Below, in pieces: positions 49,473 to 60,595 of a DNA stretch of 64,000 nt. Under the pieces are notes generated by a model. That model did not search any database and was not told where the DNA came from. It saw only the letters and a list, made by a program, of their open reading frames with translations. This DNA is from Paraburkholderia agricolaris (GTDB lineage Bacteria > Pseudomonadota > Gammaproteobacteria > Burkholderiales > Burkholderiaceae), in NCBI RefSeq assembly GCF_009455635.1, contig NZ_QPER01000001.1, positions 930,001-994,000 on the forward strand, in the 5' to 3' direction. The position numbers and the translations under genes are program-made. Positions within the stretch are counted from its first letter, which is position 1. Each line of letters opens with the position of its first letter.

Positions 49473-49498
49473 GGCGCCGCACATGCGTGTACGGTGCC
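49473..49498 (+). promoter_or_regulatory. Hairpin in the trmD-rplS gap
   Basis: GGCGCCGCAC-ATGC-GTG-TA-CGGTGCC forms a stem of about 10 pairs with a 2-nt bulge. It lies in the 140-bp space before rplS. Possible processing site or L19 feedback target; unproven. Confidence 0.3.
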
Positions 49499-49584
49499 AG
49501 ATGTGAACCCATCCTCTATCGGGGCCGTAGCCAAGTGTTTTCACGAGGCAGGTACGAACGCCGACAAGATGGACTTAGGAGTCA

Positions 49585-49977
49585 GTGATGAATCTGATTG
49601 CAATACTCGAGCAGGAAGAAATCGGCCGCGCCCTCGGCGAGAAGACCATCCCCGAATTCGCCCCCGGCGATACGGTGATCGTCAGCGTGAACGTGGTTGA
49701 AGGTACGCGCAAGCGTGTTCAGGCTTACGAAGGCGTTGTGATCGCCAAGCGTAACCGTGGTCTGAATTCGTCGTTCATCGTCCGCAAGATTTCGTCGGGC
49801 GAAGGCGTCGAGCGTACGTTCCAGACGTACTCGCCGTTGCTGGCAAGCATCGTCGTGAAGCGTCGCGGCGATGTGCGTCGTGCGAAGCTGTACTACCTGC
49901 GCGACCGTTCGGGCAAGTCGGCTCGGATCAAGGAAAAGCTGGTCGCCAAGAAAGACCGCGCTGCTCCGGAAGCGTAA
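49585..49977 (+). CDS. rplS: 50S ribosomal protein L19
   Basis: The 130-residue L19 has [60 protein letters not shown] precedes the ATG. Last gene of the operon, followed by an intrinsic terminator. Confidence 0.99.
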   Translation: MMNLIAILEQEEIGRALGEKTIPEFAPGDTVIVSVNVVEGTRKRVQAYEGVVIAKRNRGLNSSFIVRKISSGEGVERTFQTYSPLLASIVVKRRGDVRRAKLYYLRDRSGKSARIKEKLVAKKDRAAPEA

Positions 49978-49987
49978 AAGCTGTAAG

Positions 49988-50016
49988 AAAAAGCACCCTC
50001 GCGGGTGCTTTTTTGT
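49988..50016 (+). terminator. Intrinsic terminator after rplS
   Basis: AAAAAGCACCC-TCGC-GGGTGC then TTTTTT. Confidence 0.92.
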
Positions 50017-50069
50017 TTGCCAGGTCAAAATAGCGGCATGTCCCCTATCCGCTCATTCCGAGAGACCCG

Positions 50070-50786
50070 TTGATCCGCCCCGCCTTTGAGCCTGAAACTC
50101 TGCCTGTCGAAGCGACGGGTGCCGATCTGCCGCCGGTGGTTGCCGGGCGCCTGACGCCCGATGGTCTGCGCGGGCGGTTCGAGCAGCGTCTCAGCTGGAC
50201 GCCTGAACCGATTATCGAAGCGCCCTGGCGCGATAAGCACGTCGATCCGCGCGTGGCCGCCGTGCTGGTGCCGCTGGTTGTGCGCGACAACGGTCTCACC
50301 GTGCTCCTGACTCAACGTGCCGACCATCTGAACGACCATGCCGGCCAGGTGAGCTTCCCCGGCGGCCGCCACGAGCCGTTCGACGCCGACGCGACCGCCA
50401 CGGCATTGCGCGAGGCGCAGGAAGAAGTCGGTCTCGATCCGTCGCGCGTTGAAATTCTCGGTGCGTTGCCCGACTATCTGACGGGCACCGGGTTTCGCGT
50501 GACGCCCGTCATTGGTCTTGTGCATCCCCCTTTCACGTTGAAAATGGATGCACTTGAAGTAGCCGACGTCTTCGAAGTCCCGCTCGCGTTTCTGATGGAC
50601 CCCGCGCATCACGAGGAACGCGTGTTTCGTTACGAAGGCGGCGAGCGGCGCTTTTTCGCGATGCCCTATCCGCGGGCTGCGTCGGCGCAGACGGAAGATC
50701 GCGAGGGTCAACCGGGCGGCCATTATTTCATTTGGGGCGCAACGGCGGCGATGCTGCGCAACTTCTATCGCTTTCTCGCGGCGTAA
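50070..50786 (+). CDS. Nudix hydrolase, CoA pyrophosphatase-like (NudL/UPF0035)
   Basis: The 238-residue protein has a Nudix box GGRHEPFDADATATALREAQEEVGLD (about 110-135) and the UPF0035 follow-on ALPDYLTGTGFRVTPVIG. Members cleave CoA and its derivatives to 4'-phosphopantetheine. The start is TTG 50070, with GAGAGA upstream; no better ATG keeps the conserved N-terminal domain. Confidence 0.9.
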   Translation: MIRPAFEPETLPVEATGADLPPVVAGRLTPDGLRGRFEQRLSWTPEPIIEAPWRDKHVDPRVAAVLVPLVVRDNGLTVLLTQRADHLNDHAGQVSFPGGRHEPFDADATATALREAQEEVGLDPSRVEILGALPDYLTGTGFRVTPVIGLVHPPFTLKMDALEVADVFEVPLAFLMDPAHHEERVFRYEGGERRFFAMPYPRAASAQTEDREGQPGGHYFIWGATAAMLRNFYRFLAA

Positions 50787-50900
50787 GCCACGGCGGTCTG
50801 TGCAGTTGTTGGGTGTTTGTCAACGTCTGCGCTCAGTCGCATCCGACCCTGTGCTATCGTTATAAAACAATCGTAAAACTCGAAAAGCACGGCGCATCGC

Positions 50901-51839
50901 ATGACTTTTTTCTCCGTATTGCTGGCTCTGATCATTGAACAGGTGCGCGCGCTGTCGCCGAACAATCCGGTGTCCGCGCTGCTTCAATACCATGCGGAGT
51001 CGGCGGCGCACGGATTCGATGCCGGCAAGCCCAGACATGGCCTGCTCGCGTGGCTTGTGGTGGTGGTGCCGTGGACGCTGGCTGTCGCGCTTGTCTACTA
51101 CGTGCTTTACCACATTCACTTTGCACTGGCCTTCCTGTGGAACGTCGCCGTGCTGTACTTCACGCTCGGCTTCCGGCAGTTCAGCCATTACTTCACCGAC
51201 ATCCACCTCGCGTTGAACAACGACGATGTGCCGCGCGCGCGTGAAATCCTGAATGAATGGACCGGGCTCGACACTGTCGACATGCCCGTTAGCGAAATCG
51301 TGCGCCATACGCTGATTCATGCGGTGGTGGCCTCGCATCGGCACGTGTTCGGGGTGTTCTTCTGGTTCCTGATTCCGGTCGGGCCGGCGGGCGCGGTGCT
51401 GTACCGGATCGCCGAGTACCTGGCGCGCACATGGGCACGGCCAGTCGACGACCGCACGGTCGCGTTTTCGAGTTTTGCGCAGCGGGCCTTTTTCGTGATC
51501 GACTGGGTTCCGGCGCGGCTCACGTCGCTGGGTTTCGCGATTGTCGGCAATTTCGAGGACGCGATTTATGCGTGGCGCAACCACGCGCGCCAGTGGCCGG
51601 ATGCGAATGACGGCGTGCTGCTGGCTGCGGGCAGTGGGGCGCTTGGCGCGCGTTTGAGTGGGCCGCTCGCTGAGCAGTCGAGCCTCGACGCGCTCGCCAC
51701 AGGCGACGGTGGCCCGATGCAGGTCGGTGACGATTGCACGCCGCGCACGCTGCAATCGGCAGTGGGTCTCGTGTGGCGCGCGGTGGTGCTATGGATGATT
51801 TTGTTGTTGATGCTGACGATCGCGGTATGGCTCGCGTGA
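50901..51839 (+). CDS. CobD/CbiB-like membrane protein
   Basis: The 312-residue multispanning protein shares the CbiB (cobinamide-phosphate synthase)/AmpE-like fold: the N-terminal FFSVLLALIIEQVRAL, several hydrophobic stretches and GVFFWFLIPVGPAGAVLYRIAEYLA. It lies away from other cobalamin genes, so a role in B12 synthesis is not implied by context. In Burkholderia such copies are usually annotated only by family. Confidence 0.82.
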   Translation: MTFFSVLLALIIEQVRALSPNNPVSALLQYHAESAAHGFDAGKPRHGLLAWLVVVVPWTLAVALVYYVLYHIHFALAFLWNVAVLYFTLGFRQFSHYFTDIHLALNNDDVPRAREILNEWTGLDTVDMPVSEIVRHTLIHAVVASHRHVFGVFFWFLIPVGPAGAVLYRIAEYLARTWARPVDDRTVAFSSFAQRAFFVIDWVPARLTSLGFAIVGNFEDAIYAWRNHARQWPDANDGVLLAAGSGALGARLSGPLAEQSSLDALATGDGGPMQVGDDCTPRTLQSAVGLVWRAVVLWMILLLMLTIAVWLA

Positions 51840-51865
51840 GTCAGCGCGCCGCTAACGCGATGCAA

Positions 51866-51898
51866 TAAAAAAAGCCGGGTTCTTACCCGGCTTTTTTG
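51866..51898. terminator. Bidirectional terminator
   Basis: AAAAAAAGCCGGGT-TCTT-ACCCGGCTTTTTT between convergent genes. Confidence 0.93.
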
Positions 51899-51944
51899 CG
51901 CTCACCGCAGTGGCCTCACTACCTGCCACCCGAACCCGACTGCG

Positions 51945-52265
51945 TCACCCATCCAGCGGATCCCGTGCCGTTCCGCACTGCCAGCACACCGTGAACTGCG
52001 CTTCGAGCGTCTCCCCACACTGATGGCATCGCCATGAAGGCGAACCTGGCGCTGGTCCATGCGCAGCTGCGTCGATCAATCGTCGCGCCATCGCCTCGTC
52101 GCGTTCGTCGACAAGCCACAACTCCGGCGCGCACTGATCTGCCGGAATATCGCCGAGCGCGCCGTTCAGGTAACGGTTGTGCAACTCGCAAGCGATGCCC
52201 GCCGTCTCCAGCACATTGACCCAATGCTGTCCGATGATCAGATTCGGCGCGCGCATCAGTTTCAT
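51945..52265 (-). CDS. DUF2007 protein with C-terminal zinc ribbon
   Basis: The 106-residue protein has an N-terminal DUF2007 (putative signal-transducing) region (LIIGQHWVNVLETAGIACELHNRYLNGALGDIP). A C-terminal zinc ribbon has two CxxC pairs (WRCHQCGE, VCWQCGTA). The function is unknown. It is 30 bp from the end of rsgA on the same strand. Confidence 0.88.
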   Translation of the reverse strand: MKLMRAPNLIIGQHWVNVLETAGIACELHNRYLNGALGDIPADQCAPELWLVDERDEAMARRLIDAAAHGPAPGSPSWRCHQCGETLEAQFTVCWQCGTARDPLDG

Positions 52266-52295
52266 CGTGAATCCGTGGGTTGAAAGCGACGCGCG

Positions 52296-53237
52296 TTAGC
52301 GCACGATCTGACTGGCTTCATGCACGAGTTGCGCATACAGTGCATGCCGTTCGCGCCGGATCCGGCCATCGGCAACCGCTTCGAGAATCGCGCAACCCGG
52401 CTCCTGCAAATGATGGCAATTGTAGAAGCGGCAGTTTGGCAGCAACGGCCGGAACTCGGGAAATGCGCGTTCGAGCCTGCCTTCGGTCAGGTGATGCAGA
52501 CCGAATTCCTGGAAACCCGGCGAATCGATCAACGCGCCGCCGTCGGCACCGGGTAAAGGATAGAGCCGCGTGAAGGTGGTGGTATGCCGGCCGCTGTTCA
52601 GTGCGGTCGAGATCTCACGGGTGGCGACTTCGGCATCTGGAATCAGCAGATTCACCAAGGTCGATTTGCCCATGCCCGACTGGCCGAGCAGCAGCGTCGA
52701 ATGACCTTGCAGATGTTCCAGCAAAGCAGGTCGTGCGGTATCAGGTTGCGTCTTGATCGAGACTTCGACCACGGTGTAGCCGAGCGCACGGTACGGTTCA
52801 AGCCGTTTGCGCGCGCCCTCCAGCGCACCGGTCACGTCGATCTTGTTGAGCACGATCAACGGCTTCAGTTCGTTCGCTTCGGCGGCGACCAGCGCACGGC
52901 CGAGCAGGTCTTCGCTGAAATGCGGCTCGGTCGCGAGCACGATCAGCAACTGATCCAGATTCGCGGCAAACAGCTTCGACTTGTACTGATCCGAGCGATA
53001 CAGCAGATTGCGACGTTCGCCGATCTCGACGATCACGCCCTGATCCGCTGAAGTCGGCTCGTAAATCACGCGATCGCCGACCGCCACCTCGCTGCGCTTG
53101 CCGCGCGGGAAGCACTGGAGCATCGGGCCGCCGTCTTCCGGGGCGACCAGGTAGTGGCGCCCATGCGCGGCAATCACGAGCCCGCCTACGCGGGTGCTGG
53201 ACGGCGCGCGCGGCGCTTTCGGGGAGCGGCCGCTCAT
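52296..53237 (-). CDS. rsgA: Ribosome small-subunit-dependent GTPase A
   Basis: The 313-residue circularly permuted GTPase has, in order, an OB domain, G4 LNKIDVT, G1 [13 protein letters not shown]3 DSPGFQEFG and a zinc finger ([15 protein letters not shown]). RsgA checks late 30S maturation. Its ATG overlaps the stop of the M48 protease in an ATGA junction. Confidence 0.97.
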   Translation of the reverse strand: MSGRSPKAPRAPSSTRVGGLVIAAHGRHYLVAPEDGGPMLQCFPRGKRSEVAVGDRVIYEPTSADQGVIVEIGERRNLLYRSDQYKSKLFAANLDQLLIVLATEPHFSEDLLGRALVAAEANELKPLIVLNKIDVTGALEGARKRLEPYRALGYTVVEVSIKTQPDTARPALLEHLQGHSTLLLGQSGMGKSTLVNLLIPDAEVATREISTALNSGRHTTTFTRLYPLPGADGGALIDSPGFQEFGLHHLTEGRLERAFPEFRPLLPNCRFYNCHHLQEPGCAILEAVADGRIRRERHALYAQLVHEASQIVR

Positions 53238-54493
53238 GCGTGCCGCAGCAGGCGGTCGATCCGCTGCGACGCCGGCGGATGCGAGTAATAGAACGCGGTA
53301 TAGATCGGATCGGGCGTCAGGGTCGACGCGTTGTCCTCGTATAGCTTGACGAGCGCGTTGACGAGGTCTTGCGCATCGGTTTGCGTGGCGGCGAAGGCGT
53401 CGGCTTCGAACTCGTGCTTGCGCGAACTGAGGCTGCCGAGCGGCGTGACAAAGAACAGGAACACCGGCAGCGCGAGGAAGAACAGCACCAGCGCGAGGCC
53501 GCTATTGCCGCCGATCAGCGACGGCCGCACGCCTAGTCCTTCGTAGAACCACACGCATTGCGTCAGCCAGCCGAGCAGGGCGAGCATCACGAGACTGATC
53601 GCGAACGTGACGATCATCCGTTTGATCACGTGACGGCGCTTGAAGTGACCGAGTTCGTGCGCGAGCACCGCTTCGATCTCGCTGCCCGACAGGCGCGCGA
53701 TCAGCGTGTCGAAGAACACGATCCGCTTGGCCGCGCCGAAGCCGGTGAAGTAGGCGTTGCCGTGTGCCGAACGGCGGCTGCCGTCCATCACGAACAGGCC
53801 CTTCGCGGCGAAACCGCAGCGCTGCATCAGTGCTTCGATGCGGCTTTTCAGCGCTTCGTCCTTGAGCGGTTCGAACTTGTTGAAGATCGGTGCGATAAAC
53901 GACGGATACAGCACCAGCACGAGCATCTGGAATGCGACCCAGACGATCCACGTCCACAGCCACCACAGGCTGCCGGCCTGGTTCATCAGCCACAGCACGA
54001 CGAACAGCAGCGGCAGGCCGAATGCGGCGCCGAGCAGCAGGCCCTTGAGACGGTCGAGGAAGAAAATACCCTTGCTCATCCGGTTGAAGCCGAAGCGCTG
54101 CTCGACCACGAATTGCCGGTAGTACTCGAACGGCAGATCGATCACGCCGGTGATCGCGATTACCGCTGCGACCAGTACGATCTGGCCGACGTAGCCGCGG
54201 CCCAGCCAGTCCGAGATCGCCAGATCGAGTGCCTGAACGCCGCCCAGCAGCGTCAGTCCGATCAGGACGGCAGCGCCGACGACGACCTCGATCATCGCCA
54301 GCCGTGTGCGTTCGATGGTGTAGTCGGCGGCGCGCTGGTGCGCGGTGAGCGCGATGGTGCCGGCAAACTGGCTCGGCACCTGCTCGCGATGGCCGGCGAC
54401 GAAGCGGATCTGCCGCGACGCGAGCCACAGTTTGGTGCCGACCATCGCCACGACGGCGACGACGAACAGGACGGTGAAGTACAGGGTGGGCAT
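53234..54493 (-). CDS. M48 family metallopeptidase (Ste24/CAAX-protease-like)
   Basis: The 419-residue integral membrane zinc protease has HELGH in [12 protein letters not shown] (near residue 280), with the third ligand in ETDAF-type [13 protein letters not shown]. Several membrane helices surround the site, and an N-terminal CAAX-protease domain is present. Bacterial members take part in membrane protein quality control. Coupled to rsgA and divergent from orn. Confidence 0.93.
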   Translation of the reverse strand: MPTLYFTVLFVVAVVAMVGTKLWLASRQIRFVAGHREQVPSQFAGTIALTAHQRAADYTIERTRLAMIEVVVGAAVLIGLTLLGGVQALDLAISDWLGRGYVGQIVLVAAVIAITGVIDLPFEYYRQFVVEQRFGFNRMSKGIFFLDRLKGLLLGAAFGLPLLFVVLWLMNQAGSLWWLWTWIVWVAFQMLVLVLYPSFIAPIFNKFEPLKDEALKSRIEALMQRCGFAAKGLFVMDGSRRSAHGNAYFTGFGAAKRIVFFDTLIARLSGSEIEAVLAHELGHFKRRHVIKRMIVTFAISLVMLALLGWLTQCVWFYEGLGVRPSLIGGNSGLALVLFFLALPVFLFFVTPLGSLSSRKHEFEADAFAATQTDAQDLVNALVKLYEDNASTLTPDPIYTAFYYSHPPASQRIDRLLRHA

Positions 54494-54672
54494 CCGGGGA
54501 TTCCGTGGTAACTATGCGAGAATTATATGTTTCTTCCCGCCTCGTGGCGGGAGGGTAAGTCCAAAACTGGACAAAACCGGCCCAGGCCGGCACAAACCAA
54601 TCTCATACGAACAATCGGCGCGGCCATTCTGCTTCCTGCGAAGCGATTTGCCGGGCCCTCAGGGTTGCCCTC

Positions 54673-55281
54673 ATGACTGACATCCTCGCATCCACCGAAC
54701 CGCCGTCGCTCGTGCGCAGCGACATGAATCTCGTCTGGCTGGACATGGAAATGACCGGGCTCGAACCGGACACCGACCGCATCATCGAAATCGCGGTGGT
54801 GGTGACGAATTCGACGCTCGACCGGTTGGTCGAAGGGCCGGTGCTGGCGATTCATCAGAGCGACGAAACGCTCGCCAGAATGGACCAGTGGAACCAGAAC
54901 ACGCATGGCCGCTCGGGCCTGATCGACCGGGTGAAGGCGTCGACGGTGAGCGAAGCCGATGCTACCGAGCAGATTCGCGAGTTTCTTGGCGCTTATGTGC
55001 CGCCGGGCAAGTCGCCGATGTGCGGCAATTCGATCTGCCAGGACCGCCGTTTCATGGCGCGCTGGATGCCGGATCTGGAGCGCTTCTTCCATTACCGCAA
55101 TCTCGACGTCAGCACCCTGAAGGAACTGTGCCGCCGCTGGCAGCCCACGATCTACAAGGGCTTCCAGAAACGCGCGATGCACACGGCGCTGGCCGACATC
55201 CACGAATCGATCGACGAGCTGAAGTACTACCGCGAGCACTTCCTGATTCCGGCGGCGCCGGACGCAGCGGCTGCGGAGTAA
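54673..55281 (+). CDS. orn: Oligoribonuclease
   Basis: The 202-residue DEDDh 3'-5' exoribonuclease degrades di- and oligoribonucleotides, including pGpG from cyclic-di-[28 protein letters not shown] (about 20-45) carries the first Asp/Glu, and [21 protein letters not shown] carries the His/Asp end. The spacing matches Orn. Confidence 0.98.
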   Translation: MTDILASTEPPSLVRSDMNLVWLDMEMTGLEPDTDRIIEIAVVVTNSTLDRLVEGPVLAIHQSDETLARMDQWNQNTHGRSGLIDRVKASTVSEADATEQIREFLGAYVPPGKSPMCGNSICQDRRFMARWMPDLERFFHYRNLDVSTLKELCRRWQPTIYKGFQKRAMHTALADIHESIDELKYYREHFLIPAAPDAAAAE

Positions 55282-55380
55282 TACCGCTGCGGCCCGGGGG
55301 CCGCGGCGGCGAAAGTCATGCTGTCGCGGCTTCGGCGATGCTTGCAGTGCAAATACACGGCCACCGCCGCAGCTTCGGCC

Positions 55381-56025
55381 TCAAGCCTGCTGGGGCGCGC
55401 GTACTGCGTTTTTCGGCCGGAACGCTTTCACCACATCGGCATTCGTTTCCACATACGGGCCGCCGATCAGGTCGATGCAATAGGGCACCGCGGCGAAAAT
55501 GCCCGGCACCTTCACCGCGCCGCCTGCTTCGGCGTCGCGCAGCCCCTCCAGCGTTTCCTTGATCGACTTCGGCTGGCCAGGCAGATTGATGATCAGCGCC
55601 GCGTGTTCCGCAGTTTCGCGAATTACCGCCACCTGACGCGACAGAATCGCGGTCGGCACGAAATTCAGGCTGATTTGCCGCATCTGCTCGCCGAAACCCG
55701 GCATTTCCTTCGTCGCAACCGCGAGAGTCGCTTCCGGCGTCACGTCGCGGCGCGACGGGCCGGTGCCACCGGTAGTCAGCACCAGATCGCAGCCGGTTTC
55801 GTCTACCAGTTCGACCAGCGTGGCGGAGATCGTGGCCGCGTCGTCCTGAATCAGGCGCGTGACCACCTGAAACGGCGAACTCAGGGCGGCGCCGAGCCAT
55901 TCCTGTAGTGCCGGAAGGCCTTTGTCCTCGTACACGCCGGTGGATGCGCGGTCGCTGATCGACACGAGGCCGATCACGATTTCATCCGGATGCTGACGTA
56001 CTGCCTTATGCGTCGCGGTCGTCAT
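55381..56025 (-). CDS. mog: Molybdopterin adenylyltransferase (MogA)
   Basis: The 214-residue MoCF-fold protein has [23 protein letters not shown] and [17 protein letters not shown]. It adenylates molybdopterin before metal insertion, so it serves the formate dehydrogenase at the left end among others. The start at 56025 (MTTATHKAV) lies 20 bp inside the end of yjgA; earlier in-frame Met are shadow sequence. Confidence 0.95.
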   Translation of the reverse strand: MTTATHKAVRQHPDEIVIGLVSISDRASTGVYEDKGLPALQEWLGAALSSPFQVVTRLIQDDAATISATLVELVDETGCDLVLTTGGTGPSRRDVTPEATLAVATKEMPGFGEQMRQISLNFVPTAILSRQVAVIRETAEHAALIINLPGQPKSIKETLEGLRDAEAGGAVKVPGIFAAVPYCIDLIGGPYVETNADVVKAFRPKNAVRAPQQA

Positions 56026-56617
56026 CGTCGTCTTCCAGAGCATCTTCAGCATCGGAATCGGTGTCGGCAGACGGCCCGTCGGCGTTCTTGATCCATTGGA
56101 ACAGCTCGCGGAAGTAGCGCGGCGGCTTGCTTTGCTGCGCTTCCTTGCGGGCATTGCGGATCAGCGTGCGACCCTGCTGCGGATCGGCGTTCGGGTGCTG
56201 GCGGATGAATTCGGTCAGCGCGGCGTCGTCGGCGAGCAGTTTCTCGCGGGTGCGCTCGATCCAGTGCAATTTGGCCGTTTCCGCCTTGTTGACGCCGTTA
56301 TAGGTGTCGAGCGCGGTGCGCAGCGCGGCGGTTTCTTCTTCCAGCAGCGAGCGCATCACGCGCCCGACGTACTGCACCTGGCGGCGCTTGCCTTCGTGGT
56401 CGGTGATGCGGCGCGCCTCGCGCACGGCGTCGTCGAGCTTTTCGGGCATCGGCATGCGCTTGAGCGCGTCTTTGGGCAGGGCGATCAGCGCCGAGCCCAG
56501 TTCCTGCAGCTCGTGCATTTCGCGCTTGAGCTGGGACTTGCTGGGACGGTCGTAGCCGTTCTCGTCGACTTCCGGCTCGGCGGATTCGATGGGTTGAATG
56601 CGGGTTTTGCGTGTCAT
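56006..56617 (-). CDS. darP: Ribosome-associated protein YjgA (DarP)
   Basis: The 203-residue protein has the DUF615 core ([33 protein letters not shown] and [14 protein letters not shown]). DarP acts in late assembly of the 50S subunit. The tail is very acidic ([19 protein letters not shown]). The frame is open to 57052, but ATG 56617 matches the family start. Overlaps mog. Confidence 0.95.
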   Translation of the reverse strand: MTRKTRIQPIESAEPEVDENGYDRPSKSQLKREMHELQELGSALIALPKDALKRMPMPEKLDDAVREARRITDHEGKRRQVQYVGRVMRSLLEEETAALRTALDTYNGVNKAETAKLHWIERTREKLLADDAALTEFIRQHPNADPQQGRTLIRNARKEAQQSKPPRYFRELFQWIKNADGPSADTDSDAEDALEDDDDDRDA

Positions 56618-56975
56618 ACCGATATTGTAGCGTGCCGCGCCCTTCGAACCCGCCGTGCTGCTGTGCACAAGGCTTCTGGCGGGGTTTTTCGCATGCACGG
56701 CCAGGCCGGCTCCAGCACGAAACCGGAGCCGGGCCACGACGGCGTCACACGGCGTCACAACCACGTCACGACGGCGCCGCAACCAGGCCGAGGCAACGCA
56801 AGGCTCAGCGAATGCCAGGTACAGCTTCGCGTACCTTGCTATGATCGCGGGATGCGTGACTACGCAAATGAGCAGGCAAATGAGCACGTGAATGGCGCCC
56901 GTAAAATGCGAGCGCATGCGTGTGGCATGGGCGAACACACAGGGCCGCTCGGCCCCGAACAGGACGGCAACGACA
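56618..56975. other. Divergent intergenic region between darP and pmbA
   Basis: No gene is supported. CGTCAC occurs three times at 56743, 56753 and 56764, 10-11 bp apart. GCAAATGAGCA occurs twice (56863-56873 and 56876-56886). TAAAAT (56902-56907) is a weak -10 for pmbA. Confidence 0.55.
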
Positions 56976-58346
56976 ATGGCAGCAGACATGGACGTCAAGC
57001 AGCGCTTTTTTCCGCATACCCAGGATGAACTGAAGGAAATCGCCTCGGACATCCTTCGTCACGCGAAGTCGCTCGGCGGTACCGACGCGGCAACCGAGAT
57101 TTCCGAAGGCGACGGTCTGTCCGTCTCCGTGCGGCGCGGCGAAGTCGAAACGATCGAACACAATCGCGACAAGATGGTCGGCGTGACGGTGTTCATCGGC
57201 AACAAGCGCGGCAATGCGAGCACTTCGGACTTTTCGTCGCAGGCTCTGAAGGACACGGTCGCGGCGGCGTACAACATCGCCCGCTTTACGGCTGAAGACG
57301 ATTGCGCGGGTCTCGCCGAAGCCGACCTGCTCGAAACCGCACCACGCGATCTCGATCTGTATCACCCGTGGAATCTGACGGCCGACGAAGCGGTGGAAAT
57401 CGCCCGCCGCTCGGAAGACGCCGCTTTCGCCACCGATCCGCAGATCAAGAACTCTGAGGGCGCGAGCGTCTCGGCGCAGCACTCGCAATTCGTGCTGGCC
57501 ACCTCGCGCGGCTTTCTCGCGGGCTATCCGTACTCGCGCCACTACATCGCCTGCGCGCCGATCGCCGGCAGTGGCCGCAACATGCAGCGCGACGACTGGT
57601 ACACGTCGACCCGCAGCGCGTCCGACCTCGCCGACCCGGAAGCAGTAGGCCGTTACGCGGCGCAGCGGGCGTTGTCGCGCATCGGTGCGCGCGGGCTCGA
57701 TACGCGCAAGGTGCCGGTGCTGTTCGAAGCGCCGCTCGCCGCCGGGATTCTCGGCGCGTTCGTTCAGGCCACCAGCGGCGGCGCGCTGTACCGCAAGACC
57801 TCGTTCCTCGTCGATAGCCTCGGCAAGCCGGTGTTCGCGCCGCACATCCAGGTGGTCGAAGATCCGCACGTTGCGCGGGCCATGGGCAGCGCGCCGTTCG
57901 ACGAAGAAGGCGTGCGCACCAAACAGCGCTCCGTGGTGAAGGACGGTGTGGTGGAAGGCTACTTCCTGTCCACCTACTCGGCGCGCAAGCTCGGCATGCA
58001 GACCACCGGCAACGCCGGCGGCTCGCACAATCTGTCGCTGCGCAGCTCGAAGACACGTCCGGAAGACGACTTCGAGGCAATGCTGAAGAAGCTCGGCACG
58101 GGTCTGCTGCTGACCGAACTGATGGGGCAGGGCGTGAATTACGTGACGGGCGATTATTCGCGCGGCGCGTCGGGCTTCTGGGTCGAGAACGGCAAGATCC
58201 AGTATCCGGTCGAGGAAATCACCGTGGCGAGCACGCTGCAGGAGATGTTCCGCCATATCGTCGCGATCGGTGCGGATACGATCACGCGCGGGACCAAGGA
58301 AACGGGCTCGGTGCTGATCGAACGGATGACGATCGCGGGCCAGTAA
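56976..58346 (+). CDS. pmbA: Metalloprotease PmbA (TldD/PmbA family)
   Basis: The 456-residue subunit pairs with TldD to form a heterodimeric zinc protease that degrades peptides such as CcdA and matures microcins. [44 protein letters not shown] and [11 protein letters not shown] are typical. ATG 56976 ([11 protein letters not shown]) is chosen; a second ATG at 56988 is possible. The TldD-type HExxxH is absent, as expected for PmbA. Confidence 0.96.
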   Translation: MAADMDVKQRFFPHTQDELKEIASDILRHAKSLGGTDAATEISEGDGLSVSVRRGEVETIEHNRDKMVGVTVFIGNKRGNASTSDFSSQALKDTVAAAYNIARFTAEDDCAGLAEADLLETAPRDLDLYHPWNLTADEAVEIARRSEDAAFATDPQIKNSEGASVSAQHSQFVLATSRGFLAGYPYSRHYIACAPIAGSGRNMQRDDWYTSTRSASDLADPEAVGRYAAQRALSRIGARGLDTRKVPVLFEAPLAAGILGAFVQATSGGALYRKTSFLVDSLGKPVFAPHIQVVEDPHVARAMGSAPFDEEGVRTKQRSVVKDGVVEGYFLSTYSARKLGMQTTGNAGGSHNLSLRSSKTRPEDDFEAMLKKLGTGLLLTELMGQGVNYVTGDYSRGASGFWVENGKIQYPVEEITVASTLQEMFRHIVAIGADTITRGTKETGSVLIERMTIAGQ

Positions 58347-58385
58347 GCGCTCGGCAACAGCGTTGAAAGCAGCGCTGAAAACAGA

Positions 58386-58419
58386 AACGCCACGCAGTTG
58401 CATGCGTGGCGTTTTTTTA
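58386..58419 (+). terminator. Intrinsic terminator after pmbA
   Basis: AACGCCACGCA-N6-TGCGTGGCGTT followed by TTTTT. Confidence 0.92.
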
Positions 58420-58523
58420 TGCGTGTGGGGCGGCGGGAGGCGAAAGATGAATGCGCGAATCCCGGCGCCAGATGCATGAACCGTCAGTTAGTCAGTCAGT
58501 CAGGCAGGTGCGGCGCGTGACCT

Positions 58524-59024
58524 TCACGCGCCCTTACGCTTATAAGTCACGAAGGCGTAATCGAAGTCGTTCGGTGCATCCGCGCGATGGGTTTCATGCG
58601 CGACTTCTTCCCATTCGTTTTCATCGAGCTCCGGGAAGGTGGCGTCGCCTTCGAAATCCGCGGAGATTTCGGTGACGATCAGCTTGTCTGCCTGACGCAA
58701 GCCTTCCGCATACAGTTGCGCGCCGCCGATCAGAAACGCTTCCGGCGCCTGGTCCTGGGCGGCGAGCTTGAGCGCGTCTTCGAGCGTGGTGGCTGCGTCG
58801 CAGCCCTGAAAGCGCCGCGTGGCGTCCCGTGTCACGACAATGTTGCGGCGTCCCGGCAACGGCCGGCCGATCGATTCATGCGTCTTGCGGCCCATGATGA
58901 TGGGCGCGCCCATCGTGGTGCGCTTGAAGAACGCGAGGTCTTCGGGAAGTCGCCAGGGCAACTGGTTGTCGCGGCCGATCACGCCGTTATTGGCGCGAGC
59001 GACGATCAGGGTGAGCGTCGTCAT
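58524..59024 (-). CDS. folA: Dihydrofolate reductase
   Basis: The 166-residue NADPH enzyme regenerates tetrahydrofolate. [47 protein letters not shown] contains the substrate and cofactor sites, with the catalytic Asp in PEDLAFFK. Target of trimethoprim in the family. Confidence 0.98.
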   Translation of the reverse strand: MTTLTLIVARANNGVIGRDNQLPWRLPEDLAFFKRTTMGAPIIMGRKTHESIGRPLPGRRNIVVTRDATRRFQGCDAATTLEDALKLAAQDQAPEAFLIGGAQLYAEGLRQADKLIVTEISADFEGDATFPELDENEWEEVAHETHRADAPNDFDYAFVTYKRKGA

Positions 59025-59137
59025 CGAATGGAAAGGGGAACGTAACCGGGATGATTCTACCTGAGGCGAAAAGGGGCGCCCCGGTCGGGTGCCTGGTCAG
59101 GTGTCCCCGACCAGGCGCTCCTGGCTACGCGTCCCGC

Positions 59138-60595
59138 TCATTCGTGCGCGGGCTCATCGGCGGCGAGCGCCTCAAGCGCCGCTTTCTCGTCGGCCGCGCT
59201 GGGATCCCGCAAGCCGTGCTGACCCATTAGCCGGTATAGCGTGACGCGCGAAATGTTCAGATCGATCGCCGCCTCGTTCAGCCGGTGGCGATGCCGCAGC
59301 AGCGCCGCTTCGATCGCGCGCTTCTCGGCGGCTTCGCGTGCCTGCGAGAGGCTCATGGTCTGTTGCCCGGTGAATTGCGCGAGGTCGAGGTCGTCGGCGG
59401 AAATCAGCTTGTTTTCCGCCATCACGATCGCGCGGCGCACCCGGTTGATCAGTTCGCGCACATTGCCAGGCCAGCTGTAGTTGTACATCGCCTCGATCGC
59501 AGACGGCGTAAAGCCGCGGATCTTGCGCGCGCTGTCGGTCTTGAACTTGTGCATGATGTGATGCGCAAGAATCTCGATGTCCTTGCCGCGAGCGCGCAGC
59601 GGTGGTTCGTCGACCCGCAGCACGCACAGACGGTGAAACAGGTCGGCGCGGAATCGTCCTTCGCGCATCGCGATTTCGAGGTCCACGTGAGTCGCCGAGA
59701 TAATGCGCACGTCCACCTGGATCGATTCGCGGCCGCCGAGCCGCTCGATCTTGCCTTCCTGCAGAAAGCGCAGCAGGCTGGCCTGACTTTCCATCGGCAG
59801 ATCGCCGATTTCGTCGAGCAGCAAGGTGCCGCCGTCCGCGGCCTCGACCCGGCCGATCTTGCGCTGGTTCGCGCCGGTGAACGCACCGCGTTCGTAACCG
59901 AATAGTTCGGACTGCAGCAGATGATGCGGAATCGCGCCGCAGTTGATGGCGATGAACGGCGCCTTGCGGCGCGGCGAGCGTTCGTGGATCGCCAGCGCGG
60001 TGAGTTCCTTGCCGGTGCCGGATTCACCCGAGATAAACACGCTGGCGTCGGTATTGGCGACTTTGCGGATGGTGCGGAACAATTGCTGCATCGCTTCGCA
60101 GGTACCGACCATTTCGTCTTCGTCGTCGGCCGCGGTGGGCGCGGCAGGCGGGATCTCATCGGCATCGCACAAGGTCACCATGCCGAATGCGTGGCTGACG
60201 AGATAGTCGATCGTGGCGTTGGCTACCGGCGTCTTGACGTAGTCGAAGCAGTAGTGGCGGATCAGGCGGCGCACGCCCGGGTCGGCGAGGCGCTCCGGCG
60301 TGACGAGCGCAATCCAGCCAATCTGCTGTTGACGCAGGCTCGCTTCGAGGCCGCCCAGGTCGCGCGGCGCAAAGCTCGCCAGGTCGGCGATGCCGGCGCA
60401 CACCACGTCGGGCTTGAGCAGGCGCGTAACCTCATGCGCCGAGCGGGCCACCAGCACGTGCCAGCCACGGCTCTGCAGATGGGCGCTCAGCGTCTCGTCC
60501 GGCGTGCGCGCGACGTAGAGCAGGGTCCGCTCGGTCTGCGCGTGCGGCAGACCGCCTCCTTTTGCGGCGGAAGAGGGCTCATGCAAGCGCTCCAC
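59138..60595 (-). CDS. Sigma-54-dependent activator with VpsR-like N-terminal domain
   Basis: This 485-residue enhancer-binding protein has three parts. An N-terminal receiver-like domain (about 22-145) resembles that of VpsR and lacks the usual phospho-acceptor motif. The AAA+ core has Walker A GESGTGKE (190-197), sigma-54 contact GAFTGA (237-242) and Walker [13 protein letters not shown] Fis-type HTH closes it ([24 protein letters not shown]). I put the start at GTG 60595, which has AGGAGG five bases upstream; the frame stays open to a GTG at 60748, but those 51 residues look unrelated to the family. VpsR-type regulators control matrix and biofilm genes. It lies downstream of the fap-like genes on the same strand. 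Confidence 0.9.
   Translation of the reverse strand: MERLHEPSSAAKGGGLPHAQTERTLLYVARTPDETLSAHLQSRGWHVLVARSAHEVTRLLKPDVVCAGIADLASFAPRDLGGLEASLRQQQIGWIALVTPERLADPGVRRLIRHYCFDYVKTPVANATIDYLVSHAFGMVTLCDADEIPPAAPTAADDEDEMVGTCEAMQQLFRTIRKVANTDASVFISGESGTGKELTALAIHERSPRRKAPFIAINCGAIPHHLLQSELFGYERGAFTGANQRKIGRVEAADGGTLLLDEIGDLPMESQASLLRFLQEGKIERLGGRESIQVDVRIISATHVDLEIAMREGRFRADLFHRLCVLRVDEPPLRARGKDIEILAHHIMHKFKTDSARKIRGFTPSAIEAMYNYSWPGNVRELINRVRRAIVMAENKLISADDLDLAQFTGQQTMSLSQAREAAEKRAIEAALLRHRHRLNEAAIDLNISRVTLYRLMGQHGLRDPSAADEKAALEALAADEPAHE

Noticed and set aside
56805..58403. 532-codon open frame opposite pmbA
   Set aside because: Same shadow effect; pmbA is clearly the coding strand.
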